A DNA stretch of 64,000 nt, taken from Pelagibacteraceae bacterium AG-414-M23 (GTDB lineage Bacteria; Pseudomonadota; Alphaproteobacteria; Pelagibacterales; Pelagibacteraceae). Within the stretch, counting starts at the first letter, position 1; each line of letters starts with the position of its first letter. Both the position numbers and the translations under genes were made by a program. This document shows positions 1 through 12,544 of the stretch, one piece after another. The notes beneath the pieces were generated by a model. The model was given only the letters and a program-made list of their open reading frames with translations. It searched no databases and had not been told where the DNA came from. The stretch is from the NCBI GenBank assembly GCA_003214525.1, contig QCLN01000005.1, positions 1-64,000 of the forward strand, in the 5' to 3' direction.

Positions 1-500
<500 letters not shown>

Positions 501-512
501 CTATTTTGGATG

Positions 513-2005
513 TTATTTCATTGTTGGCATTACAAATTCTGGATTAGATCTTACTCCAGATGGCCATCTTGAAGTTATTGTTTTTAATTTTGTATAAAAT
601 CTTACTCCCTCTGGACCATGCATATGTTGATCTCCGAACAATGATCTTTTCCAACCACCAAAACTATGAAAAGCAACTGGTACCGGTATTGGGATATTAA
701 TACCTACCATACCAATTTTAATTTTGCTTGCAAAAGTTCTACCTACATCACCGTCTCTAGTATAAATACTTGTACCATTTCCAAATTCATGATTATTGAT
801 TAGTTGAGTAGCTTCATCAAAATCTTTAGCTCTTACAACTGACAATACAGGTCCGAATATTTCTTCTTTGTAAATTCTCATATCTTTTTTAACATGATCA
901 AAAAGACAGCCACCTATATAATAACCATTTTCATAGCCTTGAAGTTTTATATTTCTTCCATCTACAACTAATTTAGCTCCTTCTTTAACTCCAATATCTA
1001 CATAGCATTTAACTTTTTCTAGATGTTCTTTGGTTACTAAAGGACCCATTTCAGAACTTTTATCCATTCCTGGTCCAACTTTCAAAGCTTCAACTTTTTT
1101 TCTAATTCACTTACAAGTTTGTCTCCAACATTTCCAACAGCTACAGCAACTGATTGTGCCATACATCTTTCTCCTGCAGAACCATAAGCTGCACCCATTA
1201 AGCCATTTACAGCTTGATCTAAATCACAATCTGGCATTACAACACAATGGTTTTTAGCACCTCCTAACGCTTGAACTCTTTTTTCATTTTTTGCAGCATT
1301 TTCATAAATATATTTTGCTATAGGAGTTGATCCTACAAAACTAACAGCTTGAATATCTTTGTTTGATAATATGGCGTCTACAACTTCTTTGTCCCCATTA
1401 ACAACATTTAAAACTCCTTCTGGTAAACCAGCTTCAGAGAAAAGTTCTGCTAATCTAATTGAACAAGATGGATCTTTTTCAGATGGTTTTAAAACAAAAG
1501 TATTGCCACAAGCTATCGCCATTGGAAACATCCACATTGGTACCATTGCCGGAAAATTAAATGGAGTTATTCCAGCGCAAACTCCTAGCGGCTGTCTGAT
1601 TGACCAGCTATCAATATTAGTTCCAACATTTTCTGTAAATTCACCTTTTAACATTTGAGGAATTCCACAAGCAAACTCCACAACCTCCAAGCCTCTTGTG
1701 AGTGATCCTTTTGCATCTTCATAAACTTTGCCGTGTTCTAAAACTATAAGTTTAGTTAGTTCATCTGAATTTTTTTCTATTAATTCTTTATATTTAAAAA
1801 TAATTCTTGCTCTTTGTATTGGTGGCGTTGTTGACCAATTTAAATAAGCTTTCTTCGCATGTTCAACTGCTTTATCTAGGTCTAATTTTGATCCTAATAT
1901 AACTTCAGATTCTTGAGTTCCGTTTGCAGGATTAAATACTTTTCCTTTTCTACTTGAATCTCCAGAAGAAATTTTACCATTTATGTAATGCTGTATTAAA
2001 TTCAT
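513..2005 (-). pseudogene. mmsA: methylmalonate-semialdehyde dehydrogenase, split into two ORFs by a -1 frameshift in a poly-A (plus-strand poly-T) run
   Basis: ORF 1082-2005 (N-terminal half, ...ALGGAKNHCVVMPDCDLDQ...) and ORF 513-1085 (C-terminal half, ...FGGWKRSLFGDQHMHGPEGVRFYTKLKT) are the two parts of one ALDH-superfamily protein; the break is at T7 at 1097-1103. Confidence 0.85.
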
Positions 2006-2027
2006 CGGAAATTATTTAAATATATAA

Positions 2028-2801
2028 TTAGCTAGTTGCAAGCATTTTTTTGATGGAAGCAATGGCTTTTGCCGGATTTAAACCTTTTGGGCATGCATTA
2101 GTACAGTTCATAATTGTATGACATCTATAAAGCTTTAATTCATCGGCAACTTTTTTTAATCTTTCTTTTCTGTCTTCATCTCTACTATCTATTATCCATC
2201 TGTAAGCTTGTAATAATACTGCCGGTCCTAAGAATTTATCTCCATTCCACCAATAACTTGGACATGCAGTAGAACAACATGCGCACATTATACATTCATA
2301 TAATCCATCCAATTTAGATCTATCATCTCTTGATTGATGATGCTCAGTATCATCTGATTTTTTTGAAGTTTTTAACCATGGTTCAACAGACTGATATTGT
2401 TTGTAAAGAATGCTTAAATCTCCAATAAGATCTTTTAATACTTTTAGATGAGGTAATGGATAAATATTTATTTCTCCTTTTATTTCTGAATGAGATTTCG
2501 TGCAAGCTAATCCATTTTTTCCATTCATATTCATTGCACAAGAGCCACAAACACCATGTGCACATGACCTTCTATATGCTAAAGATGGATCTATTTCATT
2601 CTTAATTTTGTTTAGTACATCTAAAACTTTAGATGGACAGTTATCCATATCAACTTCATAAGTATCTATTCTTGGGTTTCCTCCTATTGACGGGTCCCAT
2701 CTATAAACATTAACTTTTCTTATATTTTTAGATCCAGTTTTGTCTTTATAATAGTGTCCCTTTTTTATTTCAGAATTTTTTGGAAGATTAATTTGAACCA
2801 T
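2028..2801 (-). CDS. sdhB: succinate dehydrogenase iron-sulfur subunit
   Basis: [15 protein letters not shown] and [17 protein letters not shown] / [21 protein letters not shown] Fe-S motifs. Confidence 0.96.
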   Translation of the reverse strand: MVQINLPKNSEIKKGHYYKDKTGSKNIRKVNVYRWDPSIGGNPRIDTYEVDMDNCPSKVLDVLNKIKNEIDPSLAYRRSCAHGVCGSCAMNMNGKNGLACTKSHSEIKGEINIYPLPHLKVLKDLIGDLSILYKQYQSVEPWLKTSKKSDDTEHHQSRDDRSKLDGLYECIMCACCSTACPSYWWNGDKFLGPAVLLQAYRWIIDSRDEDRKERLKKVADELKLYRCHTIMNCTNACPKGLNPAKAIASIKKMLATS

Positions 2802-4576
2802 TAATACACTCTTTCTTGTGGTGGAAAATATTGTACCTCATTTGTTAAGGTTGACTTATGAACGTCTCTATAAGAAATTTTTGATTTAATTCCATCACAC
2901 CATGATAAAGTATGTTTCATATAATTTTGATCGTCTCTTTTAGGATAATCTTCTCTAGCATGAGCTCCTCTGCTTTCCTTTCTATTATAAGCAGAATCCA
3001 TAGTAGTAATTGCTTGTCTTATTAAATTGTCAAATTCTAAAGTTTCTACTAAATCGGTATTAAATATAAGAGATTTATCTTTAACATTAATTGATTCCAT
3101 GCCCTTGAAAGGTTTTCTAATTTCTTCAACTCCTTCTTTTAAAGTTTTATCTGATCTAAAAACTGCACACTTTGATTGCATAGTTTTTTGCATTGAAATT
3201 CTCAGTTCGGAAGTTCTATTATCTCCACTTCCGTTTCTTAATTTATCAAATCTATCTAAACATTTGTCAGTTTCTAAATTTGGTATTTCTTCATGTGGCA
3301 TTCCTGGTTTAACTAGTTCTGCAGCTCTTTTCGCTGCAGCTCTTCCAAATACAACTAAATCAATTAATGAGTTTGATCCTAATCTATTAGCGCCATGAAC
3401 AGATACGCATGCCGCTTCTCCAATCGCCATAAGTCCTGTAATAGTAGTTTCTGAACCATTAACAGTTAACACTTCGGCTTTATAATTTGTTGGAATTCCA
3501 CCCATATTATAATGGACAGTTGGTACTACTGGGATTGGCTCTTTAGTAACATCAACATTTGCGAACAATCTAGATGACTCAGCAATTCCTGGCAATCTCT
3601 CATCAATTACTTTTGGGTCTAAATGATTTAAATGAAGATGTACGTGATCTTTTTCTTTACCAATTCCTCTTCCTTCGTTAATTTCAATTGCAATAGATCT
3701 ACTAACTACATCTCTTGAAGCTAGATCTTTTGCTTTCGGTGCATATTTTTCCATAAATCTTTCACCTTTAGAATTTAATAGGTATCCACCTTCGCCTCTA
3801 ACTCCCTCTGAAATTAATGTACCATGACCATAAATGCCTGTTGGATGAAATTGAACAAATTCCATATCTTGAAGTGGAAGACCTGCTCTTAATACCATTG
3901 CATTTCCATCTCCAGTACATGTATGAGCAGAGGTCGCAGAATAATAAACTTTTCCATATCCACCAGTTGCAATAATAGTTATGTGCGATCTAAAACGATG
4001 AAGAGTTCCATCGTTTAAATTCCAGGCAATCAAGCCTTTACATTGCCCATCTTTCATTAAAAGATCTAAAGCAAAATACTCAATAAAAAACTCTGTATTA
4101 TGTTTTAATGCTTGGCCATAAAGTGTATGTAAGATTGCATGTCCTGTTCTATCTGCTGCTGCACAAGTTCTTTGAACTGTTTCATTTCCATAATTTTTTG
4201 TCATTCCCCCAAATGGTCTTTGATAAATTTTTCCATCTTCAGTTCTACTAAATGGAACACCATATTGTTCTAATTCAAGAACTGCTCTAGGTGCTTCTTT
4301 GCATAAATATTCGATGGAATCTTGGTCTCCAAGCCAGTCCGATCCTTTAACTGTATCATACATGTGCCATCGCCAATCATCTTCTCCCATGTTTCCTAAA
4401 GCGGCTGAAATTCCACCTTGTGCTGCTGATGTATGACTTCTAGTTGGAAAAACTTTTGAAATACATGCTGTTTTTAAGCCAGCCTCGCTTAGTCCTACTG
4501 CCGCTCTAAGTCCTGACCCTCCAGCCCCTAAAACAACAACATCATAATTATGATCTATAATTTTGTACGAATTCAT
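2801..4576 (-). CDS. sdhA: succinate dehydrogenase flavoprotein subunit
   Basis: FAD-binding [42 protein letters not shown] motifs. Confidence 0.97.
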   Translation of the reverse strand: MNSYKIIDHNYDVVVLGAGGSGLRAAVGLSEAGLKTACISKVFPTRSHTSAAQGGISAALGNMGEDDWRWHMYDTVKGSDWLGDQDSIEYLCKEAPRAVLELEQYGVPFSRTEDGKIYQRPFGGMTKNYGNETVQRTCAAADRTGHAILHTLYGQALKHNTEFFIEYFALDLLMKDGQCKGLIAWNLNDGTLHRFRSHITIIATGGYGKVYYSATSAHTCTGDGNAMVLRAGLPLQDMEFVQFHPTGIYGHGTLISEGVRGEGGYLLNSKGERFMEKYAPKAKDLASRDVVSRSIAIEINEGRGIGKEKDHVHLHLNHLDPKVIDERLPGIAESSRLFANVDVTKEPIPVVPTVHYNMGGIPTNYKAEVLTVNGSETTITGLMAIGEAACVSVHGANRLGSNSLIDLVVFGRAAAKRAAELVKPGMPHEEIPNLETDKCLDRFDKLRNGSGDNRTSELRISMQKTMQSKCAVFRSDKTLKEGVEEIRKPFKGMESINVKDKSLIFNTDLVETLEFDNLIRQAITTMDSAYNRKESRGAHAREDYPKRDDQNYMKHTLSWCDGIKSKISYRDVHKSTLTNEVQYFPPQERVY

Positions 4577-4579
4577 ATT

Positions 4580-4903
4580 TTATAATTTAATAAGAATAAT
4601 TATTGTAATAGTTGGTATAATTAAAGATGACAAATAAACCATCATATTTGCAAATTTTCTTGTTTTTTTGTTATTAATGTAGTCTTCGAATATTTCGCTA
4701 ATATTTAAAGCTGAATTAAAAAAAGTAATAATTATAAATATTGAGAAAAAAATGGTTGAAGATTGAGATGAAAAAAATTCAACTATATTTTGATAGTTAG
4801 CATCGTATATAGGTAAAAATTTGATAAGAAACCATATCATAAATGGAACCATCAATAACGAGCTAACTTTTAAGAATATCCATTTCCTTGTAGCATTAAT
4901 CAT
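4580..4903 (-). CDS. sdhD: succinate dehydrogenase membrane anchor subunit
   Basis: Small multi-TM protein between sdhC and sdhA. Confidence 0.85.
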   Translation of the reverse strand: MINATRKWIFLKVSSLLMVPFMIWFLIKFLPIYDANYQNIVEFFSSQSSTIFFSIFIIITFFNSALNISEIFEDYINNKKTRKFANMMVYLSSLIIPTITIIILIKL

Positions 4904-5286
4904 TAGACTAAAATCCCTCTGATCGAATATAAAATTATTGTAATTACTAAGGACCCTATGATAACTAAAACTCCTGTAATCTTAGAGGTTTTTAGCTCAA
5001 ACCCATATCCTAAATCCCAAAACCAATGTCTAACTTCGCTTAATATCTGAAATGAATATGACCATACAAAACTAATTATAAAAAATTTACCAAAAAAAGA
5101 GTTAAAAAAATTATAAACTATTTGGTAATTTTGATTACCAAGAATTAATGTCCAAACTAAAAAACAAAGTAAAGTCAAAATTAAAATATTAATTACACTT
5201 GTTATTCTATGCGAGATAGAAACTAGAGAAGAAACATGCCAGTTATATATTTGTATATGCGGAGATAATGGATTTTTATCTGTCAT
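4903..5286 (-). CDS. sdhC: succinate dehydrogenase cytochrome b556 subunit
   Basis: NPLSPHIQIYNWHVSSLVSISHRITSV and HWFWDLG motifs; first gene of sdhCDAB. Confidence 0.93.
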   Translation of the reverse strand: MTDKNPLSPHIQIYNWHVSSLVSISHRITSVINILILTLLCFLVWTLILGNQNYQIVYNFFNSFFGKFFIISFVWSYSFQILSEVRHWFWDLGYGFELKTSKITGVLVIIGSLVITIILYSIRGILV

Positions 5287-6286
5287 GCAGATTTTTTTTA
5301 ATTAAATCTTCTGCAATTTCAACTGCATTTAATGCAGCACCTTTAAGCAAATTATCTGAAACTATCCATAGATTCACAGTATTAGATTGCGAATCATCTT
5401 GTCTGATTCTTGAAATAAACGTTTCGAATTTATTTTCTGCTTCAGCAGGTGTAATATATCCTCCATCTTTTTGTTCATCAATAACTTTGCAACCTGGCGA
5501 TTTAGATAAAATATTTTTTATTTCATCTAAATTAAATTTTTTTTCAAATTCAACATTTGCGCTTATAGAATGAGATACAAGAACAGGTATTCTAACACAA
5601 GTAGACGTAATTTTAATTTTTTTATCCAAAATTTTTTGAACCTCATCAGAAGTTTTTTGTTCTTCCTTAGTATAACCATTTTCTAAAAAACTATCGATAT
5701 GAGGAATGGCATTAAAAGCTATTTGTTTTGTAAAATGTTTAGATTCTATTTTTTTATTACTTAAATAATCTTGAGTCTGAGATAATAGCTCATCCATTGG
5801 TGCTTTGCCTGCTCCTGAAACAGATTGATAAGTTGATACAACAATTCTCTTAACTATATATAAATCGTGTAAAGGTTTTAGGGCAACAACAAGAGGTATA
5901 ACTGAGCAATTTGCATTTGCAATTATATTTTTATTTTTGACATAAGTTAATTCTTCTGAATTTACTTCAGGTACTATTAAAGGAATGTCAGGATCTTTTC
6001 GAAAAAATTTAGAGTTATCAATTACTATTGTTTTTTCTGCTGCTTTGTTAGCCCATTTTTCTGCTACAGCACTTCCTGCGGCAAAAAAAGCAATTTTTAC
6101 TTTTGAAAAATCAAATTTTTCTAAATCTATAACAGTATGCCCTTTACCCTTAAAATTAATTTTTTTACCTGAACTTCTTGAGGAAGCAACTAAAAATAAT
6201 TCAGAAATTGGAAATTTTTTATTTTCCAAAACTTCTATAATTTTTCTTCCAACATTTCCTGTTGCACCTACTATTGCAATATTCAT
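5276..6286 (-). CDS. asd: aspartate-semialdehyde dehydrogenase
   Basis: MNIAIVGATGNVGRKIIEVL; ANANCSVIPLVVALKPL; STYQSVSGAGKAPMDEL. Confidence 0.96.
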   Translation of the reverse strand: MNIAIVGATGNVGRKIIEVLENKKFPISELFLVASSRSSGKKINFKGKGHTVIDLEKFDFSKVKIAFFAAGSAVAEKWANKAAEKTIVIDNSKFFRKDPDIPLIVPEVNSEELTYVKNKNIIANANCSVIPLVVALKPLHDLYIVKRIVVSTYQSVSGAGKAPMDELLSQTQDYLSNKKIESKHFTKQIAFNAIPHIDSFLENGYTKEEQKTSDEVQKILDKKIKITSTCVRIPVLVSHSISANVEFEKKFNLDEIKNILSKSPGCKVIDEQKDGGYITPAEAENKFETFISRIRQDDSQSNTVNLWIVSDNLLKGAALNAVEIAEDLIKKNLHDR

Positions 6287-6301
6287 GATGATTTAGTTAT
6301 A

Positions 6302-7411
6302 CTAAATGAAAGGTAAATCGCAAACTTTTCCCTCAAAAGTACTATGATTTATTGATATTTTAAAGGTCTGAGAAACTTCATAGTAGGGTTTATCTAACAT
6401 CGCAATTCCTATTACTTTTTTAAAATGTGGAGAGTATACACCGGACCTAAGTTCTCCTATTTTTAAACCCTTATCATCAACAAGATCTATAGATTTTGAT
6501 ATGCTTATTTCTTTTGTATCAATTATTACACCCATCAGCTTTTTGCTAATGCCCGTTTGTTTAACTTCTTTTAATTTTTCTTTTCCAAGAAAATTGACTT
6601 CAGTATCTAAATTTACATATTTATCTAAGCCACACTCAAGTGGGTTATCATTGTTATCCATGTCGTTTCCATAAGATAGCAAGGCACTTTCAATTCTCTC
6701 AATTAAATTTGGACATCCCGGTTTGACATTAAATTCTTTTCCAACTTCAAATAATTTATCGTATAAAGCTAGACCAGATTTTGTATTTTCAACATAAATC
6801 TCGTAACCACCTTGTTTTGACCAGCCTGATCTTGCAATCAAATGTTTTGCTTCAGAAAATTCAAAATAATCGAAACCAAAAAATTTCATTTCAATAATTT
6901 TTTTTCCAAATATTTTTTCCATAAGTTTATAGGATTTTGGGCCTTGTACCGCTAATATATCAACGTTTGGTTCAAATATTTTAACATCGAACTTGTTTCC
7001 TATTGCTAATCCTTTTGCAAATAAAATTACATCGGAGTCCGCAATTGAAATCCACCATCTTTCTTCACCAAGTTTTAGAATTACTGGATCATTTATTAAA
7101 CCTGCTTTGTCATCTATAATTGGACAATAATAGCATCTTCCTACTTTGGATTTTGATAGATCTCTGCATGTCATTAGTTGTACTAATTTTCCTGAATCTT
7201 TCCCAGAGATTTCAACTTGTCTTTCTCCAGCAACATCCCAAACTTGTACATTTTCTTTTAGATGATGATAGGAATCTTCTAAAGATCCAAATGCCGCTGG
7301 CAAAAGCATATGATTATAAGATGTGTAAGCAGTCACACCCTGCTTTTCAATTCTTGAAGTGTAAGGTGTGCTTCTAAGTCTTCTAGATCTTGCTATAGAA
7401 TAATTTTTCAT
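6302..7411 (-). CDS. dmdA: dimethylsulfoniopropionate demethylase (GcvT-like)
   Basis: 369-aa GcvT-fold protein; context with acyl-CoA ligase and acyl-CoA dehydrogenase matches the SAR11 DMSP demethylation locus. Confidence 0.88.
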   Translation of the reverse strand: MKNYSIARSRRLRSTPYTSRIEKQGVTAYTSYNHMLLPAAFGSLEDSYHHLKENVQVWDVAGERQVEISGKDSGKLVQLMTCRDLSKSKVGRCYYCPIIDDKAGLINDPVILKLGEERWWISIADSDVILFAKGLAIGNKFDVKIFEPNVDILAVQGPKSYKLMEKIFGKKIIEMKFFGFDYFEFSEAKHLIARSGWSKQGGYEIYVENTKSGLALYDKLFEVGKEFNVKPGCPNLIERIESALLSYGNDMDNNDNPLECGLDKYVNLDTEVNFLGKEKLKEVKQTGISKKLMGVIIDTKEISISKSIDLVDDKGLKIGELRSGVYSPHFKKVIGIAMLDKPYYEVSQTFKISINHSTFEGKVCDLPFI

Positions 7412-7425
7412 ATTTTAAATATTAT

Positions 7426-9048
7426 TTATTCTTTAGCCTTTTTTCTTAGTTCAAATTTCTGAATTTTACCTGTTGATGTTTTTGGGAGTTCACAAAACTC
7501 AATTTTTTTAGGAACTTTAAAACCTGCTAAAGTTTCCTTACAAAAACTTATTAATTCTTCTTCAGTTACATTTTTATCTTTAACTTTTTCAATGAATGCA
7601 CAAGGAACTTCTCCCCATTTTTCATCTGGTTTTGCAACAACTGCAGCAATAGATACACCTGGATGCTTAGCTAAAGTATTTTCAATTTCAATTGAAGAAA
7701 TATTTTCACCACCTGATATTATTATATCTTTAGATCTGTCTTTTATTTTTATGTAACCGTCTGGATTTGTAACTGCCAAATCGCCAGAATGAAACCAACC
7801 ATTAGACATTGCTTTTTCTGTCGCTTCTTTGTCTTTAAAATAGCCCTTCATTACGATATTGCCCCTAATCATGATTTCTCCAATTGTTTTTCCATCCATT
7901 GGAACGGGTTTCATTGTTTCGGGATCCATAACCATAGCATCTTCAGTATTTGGGTACCTTACTCCTTGTCTAGCTTTTATTTCGTTTTTTTTATCCTCAT
8001 CGTAAGAATTCCATTCGTCATTCCATGCACATTGTAAAATATGTCCATAAGTTTCTGTAAGTCCATAAACATGCATTACATCAAATCCTAAAGCTTCCAT
8101 TTTTTTGAATATTATACTTGGAGGAGGCGCACCTGCTGTCAAAACATAAACTTTATGCTTTAATTTTTTTCTATTAGACTCTGCTGCTCCTGTTATCATA
8201 TTTAAAACAATTGGGGCACCACCAAAATGTGTAATTTTATGTTTTTCTATTAATTCGAATATTTTTTTTATATCTATTGCTCTTAGACATATTGTTTTTC
8301 CATTTAACATTGGAATTGTCCATGGGTAGCACCACCCATTACAATGAAACATTGGTACAACTGTTAAAAAATTTAATCTGTTCGGCATGTTCCATGCCAC
8401 TGCACTGCCAGTGGACATCAAATATGAACCTCTATGATGATAAACAACACCTTTAGGATTTCCAGTTGTTCCTGAGGTATAACTTAGAGAGATTGCTTGC
8501 CATTCATCTTTTGGCCTTTTCCAAATATAGTTATCATCTCCAGAATTTAAAAAATCTTCATATTCTTTATCACCAATTTTTTTTAATGCAGATTGATCTG
8601 CAAAATTATCCTGAATATCTATAATTATTGGTTTTGATTTGATTTGACTTAACGCCTTTTCAATAACTGAATGAAGTTGTCTATCTACAATTAAAACCTT
8701 TGCTTCACTGTGTTCTAAAATATATGCAACAGTTTTTGCATCTACTCTGCTATTAATCGTATTTAATACTGCTCCGGCCATTGGAACTGAATAATGAGCT
8801 TCAAAAATTTCAGGAGTATTAAACGCCATTACAGATACCGTATCGCCTTCACCGATACCAATTTTCTCTAAAGCACTAGCAAACTTTGTACATCTTTTAT
8901 ATACTTCGGTCCAAGTGTAACTTCTGCTTTCATATACCAAAGCTTCATAGTTCGGATAAATGTCTTTTGCTCTTTCCAAAAAACTTAATGGTGTTAGTGG
9001 AACAAAATTTGCATCATTTTTATCAAGATTTGTTTCGTAATGATTCAT
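7426..9048 (-). CDS. dmdB: acyl-CoA ligase, probable 3-methylmercaptopropionyl-CoA ligase
   Basis: AMP-binding SLSYTSGTTGNPKGVVYHHRG; C-terminal PKTSTGKIQKFELR; adjacent to dmdA. Confidence 0.82.
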   Translation of the reverse strand: MNHYETNLDKNDANFVPLTPLSFLERAKDIYPNYEALVYESRSYTWTEVYKRCTKFASALEKIGIGEGDTVSVMAFNTPEIFEAHYSVPMAGAVLNTINSRVDAKTVAYILEHSEAKVLIVDRQLHSVIEKALSQIKSKPIIIDIQDNFADQSALKKIGDKEYEDFLNSGDDNYIWKRPKDEWQAISLSYTSGTTGNPKGVVYHHRGSYLMSTGSAVAWNMPNRLNFLTVVPMFHCNGWCYPWTIPMLNGKTICLRAIDIKKIFELIEKHKITHFGGAPIVLNMITGAAESNRKKLKHKVYVLTAGAPPPSIIFKKMEALGFDVMHVYGLTETYGHILQCAWNDEWNSYDEDKKNEIKARQGVRYPNTEDAMVMDPETMKPVPMDGKTIGEIMIRGNIVMKGYFKDKEATEKAMSNGWFHSGDLAVTNPDGYIKIKDRSKDIIISGGENISSIEIENTLAKHPGVSIAAVVAKPDEKWGEVPCAFIEKVKDKNVTEEELISFCKETLAGFKVPKKIEFCELPKTSTGKIQKFELRKKAKE

Positions 9049-9049
9049 A

Positions 9050-10813
9050 TTATTTAAATTTAAAATTCATTATGTATTCACTTCCTGTAGCGGCAGTTTT
9101 AAAATGATTTTCCATCCTTGGCAACACTCTTTTAAAATAAAATTTTGCAGTTTGAATTTTATCTTCATAAAATCCTTTATTACTATCATAATCTCTAAAG
9201 CTAACCTCCAAAACTTTTATCCATGCATGTGCTATAGAAACAAATCCCAATGCTTTCAAATAATCATTACATGCAGCGCTGGCGTCATCTTTAGAGTTTT
9301 GTAATTTTTCTTTGATCCATAATGTAAAATTATTTAGTATTTCTATGTGAACATTTAAATCTTTAACAAAAGGTTTGATTTTTTCGTCTTTAATATTGCA
9401 GTCATTTTGAATCATATTTAAATATTTATCAATTATATCGCCATTTTTATTAACTAATTTTCTAAATACTAAATCTGCAGCCTGAACAGAGTTTGTTCCT
9501 TCGTAAATTGGAGTAATTCTATTGTCTCTATATAATTGTTCAATACCTTGATCTTTTGTATAACCATAGCCTCCATAAACTTGCATTGCATCACTTGTTA
9601 TTTCCATTCCTAAATCTGTAAACATTGTTTTAACTACAGGAGTCATTAAAGAAACAAAATCTGATGCTTCTTGCCTAACTTTTTCATCATTATGATTAAG
9701 ACTAACTTCTGTTTGTTGTGACAGCCAAAAACAAAGTGCTCTTTCTCCTTCAATTATTGATTTCATATTTAGTAAAGATTTTCTAATGTCTGCATGATCA
9801 ATTATATAATCAGCACCATTAGTAGATTTGCTGTTATTTTTTTTTCCCTGTTTCCTTTCTTTTGCATAACTTACTGAATTTTGATAAGCAATTTCTGAAA
9901 TACCTAGGCCTTGTATTCCAACAACAATTCTCTCTAAATTCATCATTGTAAACATAGCATTAAGTCCTTTATTTTTTGGTCCAATCATATAACCAACTGC
10001 ATCATCAAAGTTTAATACACATGTTGCAGATCCCTTGATTCCCATTTTGCTTTCTATCGATCCTGTAGAAATTCCATTTTTAGATCCTATTGATCCATCA
10101 TCGTTAACTTTAAACTTAGGGACCAAAAACAAACTTATTCCTTTTGTACCTTTTGGAGAGTCGGTTGCCCTTGCTATAACTAAATGAATAATGTTTTCTG
10201 TTAAGTCATGGTCTCCTGAAGTAATAAATATTTTCTGACCATTTAATTTGAATGTTCCATCAGGTTGTTTCTCCGCCTTTGTTTTTAATAATCCTAAATC
10301 TGTTCCACAAACTGGTTCCGTTAAGCACATTGTTCCGCTCCATTTTCCTTCAACCATTTTTGGCAAATATTTATTTTTTATTTCTTCAGTTGCATGATGA
10401 TGAATGCAATTGTATGCTCCTATACTTAATTCGCTATATAGCTTAAACGATAGACTTGCAGACGAAAGCATTTCTTCAAAAAAAGCACTAACTGTTTTTG
10501 GCATACCTTGTCCTCCATATTTAGGATCACAAGAAAGCGATGTCCATCCATCTTCTATAAATTTAGCATAAGCTTCTTTATATCCAGGAGGAGTTCTTAC
10601 AACTCCATTTTCTAAAATAGTTGGATTTTCATCTCCAGATTTAGCTAAAGGTAAAATTATATTTTCATTAATTTTGGCAGCTTCATCAAGTATATTTTTT
10701 ACTAATTCAGAATTGACATCTTTATATTTTTCAATTTCATTATAATTTTTATTATTTCTTAACTTGTCGAAAAGAAACATCATATCATCAACTGGTGCAG
10801 TATAATTTGGCAT
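9050..10813 (-). CDS. dmdC: acyl-CoA dehydrogenase, probable 3-methylmercaptopropionyl-CoA dehydrogenase
   Basis: 587 aa; MCLTEPVCGTDLG, DAMQVYGGYGYTKDQGIEQLYRDNRITPIYEGTN; adjacent to dmdA/dmdB-like genes. Confidence 0.82.
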   Translation of the reverse strand: MPNYTAPVDDMMFLFDKLRNNKNYNEIEKYKDVNSELVKNILDEAAKINENIILPLAKSGDENPTILENGVVRTPPGYKEAYAKFIEDGWTSLSCDPKYGGQGMPKTVSAFFEEMLSSASLSFKLYSELSIGAYNCIHHHATEEIKNKYLPKMVEGKWSGTMCLTEPVCGTDLGLLKTKAEKQPDGTFKLNGQKIFITSGDHDLTENIIHLVIARATDSPKGTKGISLFLVPKFKVNDDGSIGSKNGISTGSIESKMGIKGSATCVLNFDDAVGYMIGPKNKGLNAMFTMMNLERIVVGIQGLGISEIAYQNSVSYAKERKQGKKNNSKSTNGADYIIDHADIRKSLLNMKSIIEGERALCFWLSQQTEVSLNHNDEKVRQEASDFVSLMTPVVKTMFTDLGMEITSDAMQVYGGYGYTKDQGIEQLYRDNRITPIYEGTNSVQAADLVFRKLVNKNGDIIDKYLNMIQNDCNIKDEKIKPFVKDLNVHIEILNNFTLWIKEKLQNSKDDASAACNDYLKALGFVSIAHAWIKVLEVSFRDYDSNKGFYEDKIQTAKFYFKRVLPRMENHFKTAATGSEYIMNFKFK

Positions 10814-10839
10814 TTTAAAACTTTAAAATAAATGATTAA

Positions 10840-11946
10840 TTATTGCAATTTTGAAATTATCGCATCACCCATTTGTGATGTGGATATTTCTTTTTTACCT
10901 TTAGAAATAATATCTCTTGTTCTTAAACCTTCGTCTAAAACGTCTTGAACAGCTTTTTCTAAGGCATTTGCTTCTTTATCTAAATTAAGAGAATATTTTA
11001 AAGCCATAGCAAAACTTAATATCGTTGCTATAGGATTTGCAATTCCTTTGCCAGCAATATCTGGGGCAGATCCATGAATTGGCTCATACATAGCTCTCAT
11101 TTGCCCTTCTTTATTTTTTGCACCTAAAGATGCAGAAGGAAGAAGACCTAAAGAACCGGTCAACATAGATGCTTGGTCTGAAAGCATATCGCCAAATAAA
11201 TTATCTGTAACAATTACATCAAATTGCTTTGGATTCCTTAAAAGTTGCATTGCACAATTATCCGCGAGCATATGATTAAGTTCAACATCTTTAAATTCTT
11301 TATCGTGGAGATCTTGAACCTCTTCCTTCCAAAGTAATCCCGCTTCCATGACATTTGATTTTTCACATGAAGTAACTTTATTTTGTCTTTTTTTTGCTAG
11401 ATCAAAAGCTACTCTAGCAACCCTTTGTATCTCACTTGTTGTGTAAGTATGTGTATTAATTCCTTTTCTTTCACCATTGTCTATTGGCTTAATACCTCTC
11501 GGCTCTCCAAAATAAATCCCTCCAGTAAGTTCTCTCACTATCATAATATCTAAACCTGAGACAACTTCTGGCTTTAAAGTAGATGCTTCAACTAGTTGTT
11601 TAAAACATATAGCGGGCCTTAAATTGGCAAATAGCTTAAGCTCTTTTCTTAATTTTAATAAAGCTCTTTCTGGTTTTTTTGAAAATTCAACATTATCCCA
11701 CTTTGGACCACCAACAGCACCTAAAATTACAGCTTCACATTCCAATGCTTTATAAAAAACTTCATCAGTTATTGGTGTTCCATGTTTATCATAAGAAATA
11801 CCGCCTGCTAAACCTTCTTCTATTTCAAAATCCAATGATTTATTTTTATTAAACCATTGAATAATTTTTTTTACCTCACCAATAACTTCTGGTCCAATAC
11901 CATCTCCTGGTAACAGTAAAAATTTTCTTTTTTTTATTTTAATCAT
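10840..11946 (-). CDS. leuB: 3-isopropylmalate dehydrogenase
   Basis: [59 protein letters not shown]. Confidence 0.97.
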   Translation of the reverse strand: MIKIKKRKFLLLPGDGIGPEVIGEVKKIIQWFNKNKSLDFEIEEGLAGGISYDKHGTPITDEVFYKALECEAVILGAVGGPKWDNVEFSKKPERALLKLRKELKLFANLRPAICFKQLVEASTLKPEVVSGLDIMIVRELTGGIYFGEPRGIKPIDNGERKGINTHTYTTSEIQRVARVAFDLAKKRQNKVTSCEKSNVMEAGLLWKEEVQDLHDKEFKDVELNHMLADNCAMQLLRNPKQFDVIVTDNLFGDMLSDQASMLTGSLGLLPSASLGAKNKEGQMRAMYEPIHGSAPDIAGKGIANPIATILSFAMALKYSLNLDKEANALEKAVQDVLDEGLRTRDIISKGKKEISTSQMGDAIISKLQ

Positions 11947-12544
11947 TAAATATCCATGGCTTTAAATTTTTTAAATTATTTTCAAAACATATGATTTTAT
12001 CTGTTTTCTCTAGAGATAATGCAATATCATCTAAACCTTCTAACAAACATTTTTTTTTAAATGAATCTAATTCAAATTTAATTTCATTATTTCCAAAAAT
12101 AATTTTTTGACTCTCTAAATTAACTTCAATTTCTTCTTTTCTATTAGAATACTCAGAAATTGCTTTTATCTTTTCTTCATCTAGAACTATTGGTAAGATT
12201 CCATTTTTAAAACAATTATTATAAAAAATATCTGCATAACTTGAACTAATTACACACGTAATCCCAAAATCTAATAATGCCCAAGGTGCATGCTCTCTTG
12301 AAGAACCACATCCAAAATTTTTACCTGTTATTAAAATCCTAGATTTATTGAATGGTTCCTGATTTAAAATGAAATCTTTTATAAAGCTTCCCTGATCATC
12401 ATATCTCATCTCAAAAAATAAATTTTTACCAAGACCAGTTCTTTTTATTGTTTTAAGAAATTGCTTCGGAATTATCATGTCCGTATCAATATTTATTATT
12501 GGTAAATATGCGGGGATACTTTTTAATTTATTAAATCTTTGCAT
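11939..12544 (-). CDS. leuD: 3-isopropylmalate dehydratase small subunit
   Basis: [36 protein letters not shown]. Confidence 0.97.
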   Translation of the reverse strand: MQRFNKLKSIPAYLPIINIDTDMIIPKQFLKTIKRTGLGKNLFFEMRYDDQGSFIKDFILNQEPFNKSRILITGKNFGCGSSREHAPWALLDFGITCVISSSYADIFYNNCFKNGILPIVLDEEKIKAISEYSNRKEEIEVNLESQKIIFGNNEIKFELDSFKKKCLLEGLDDIALSLEKTDKIICFENNLKNLKPWIFND

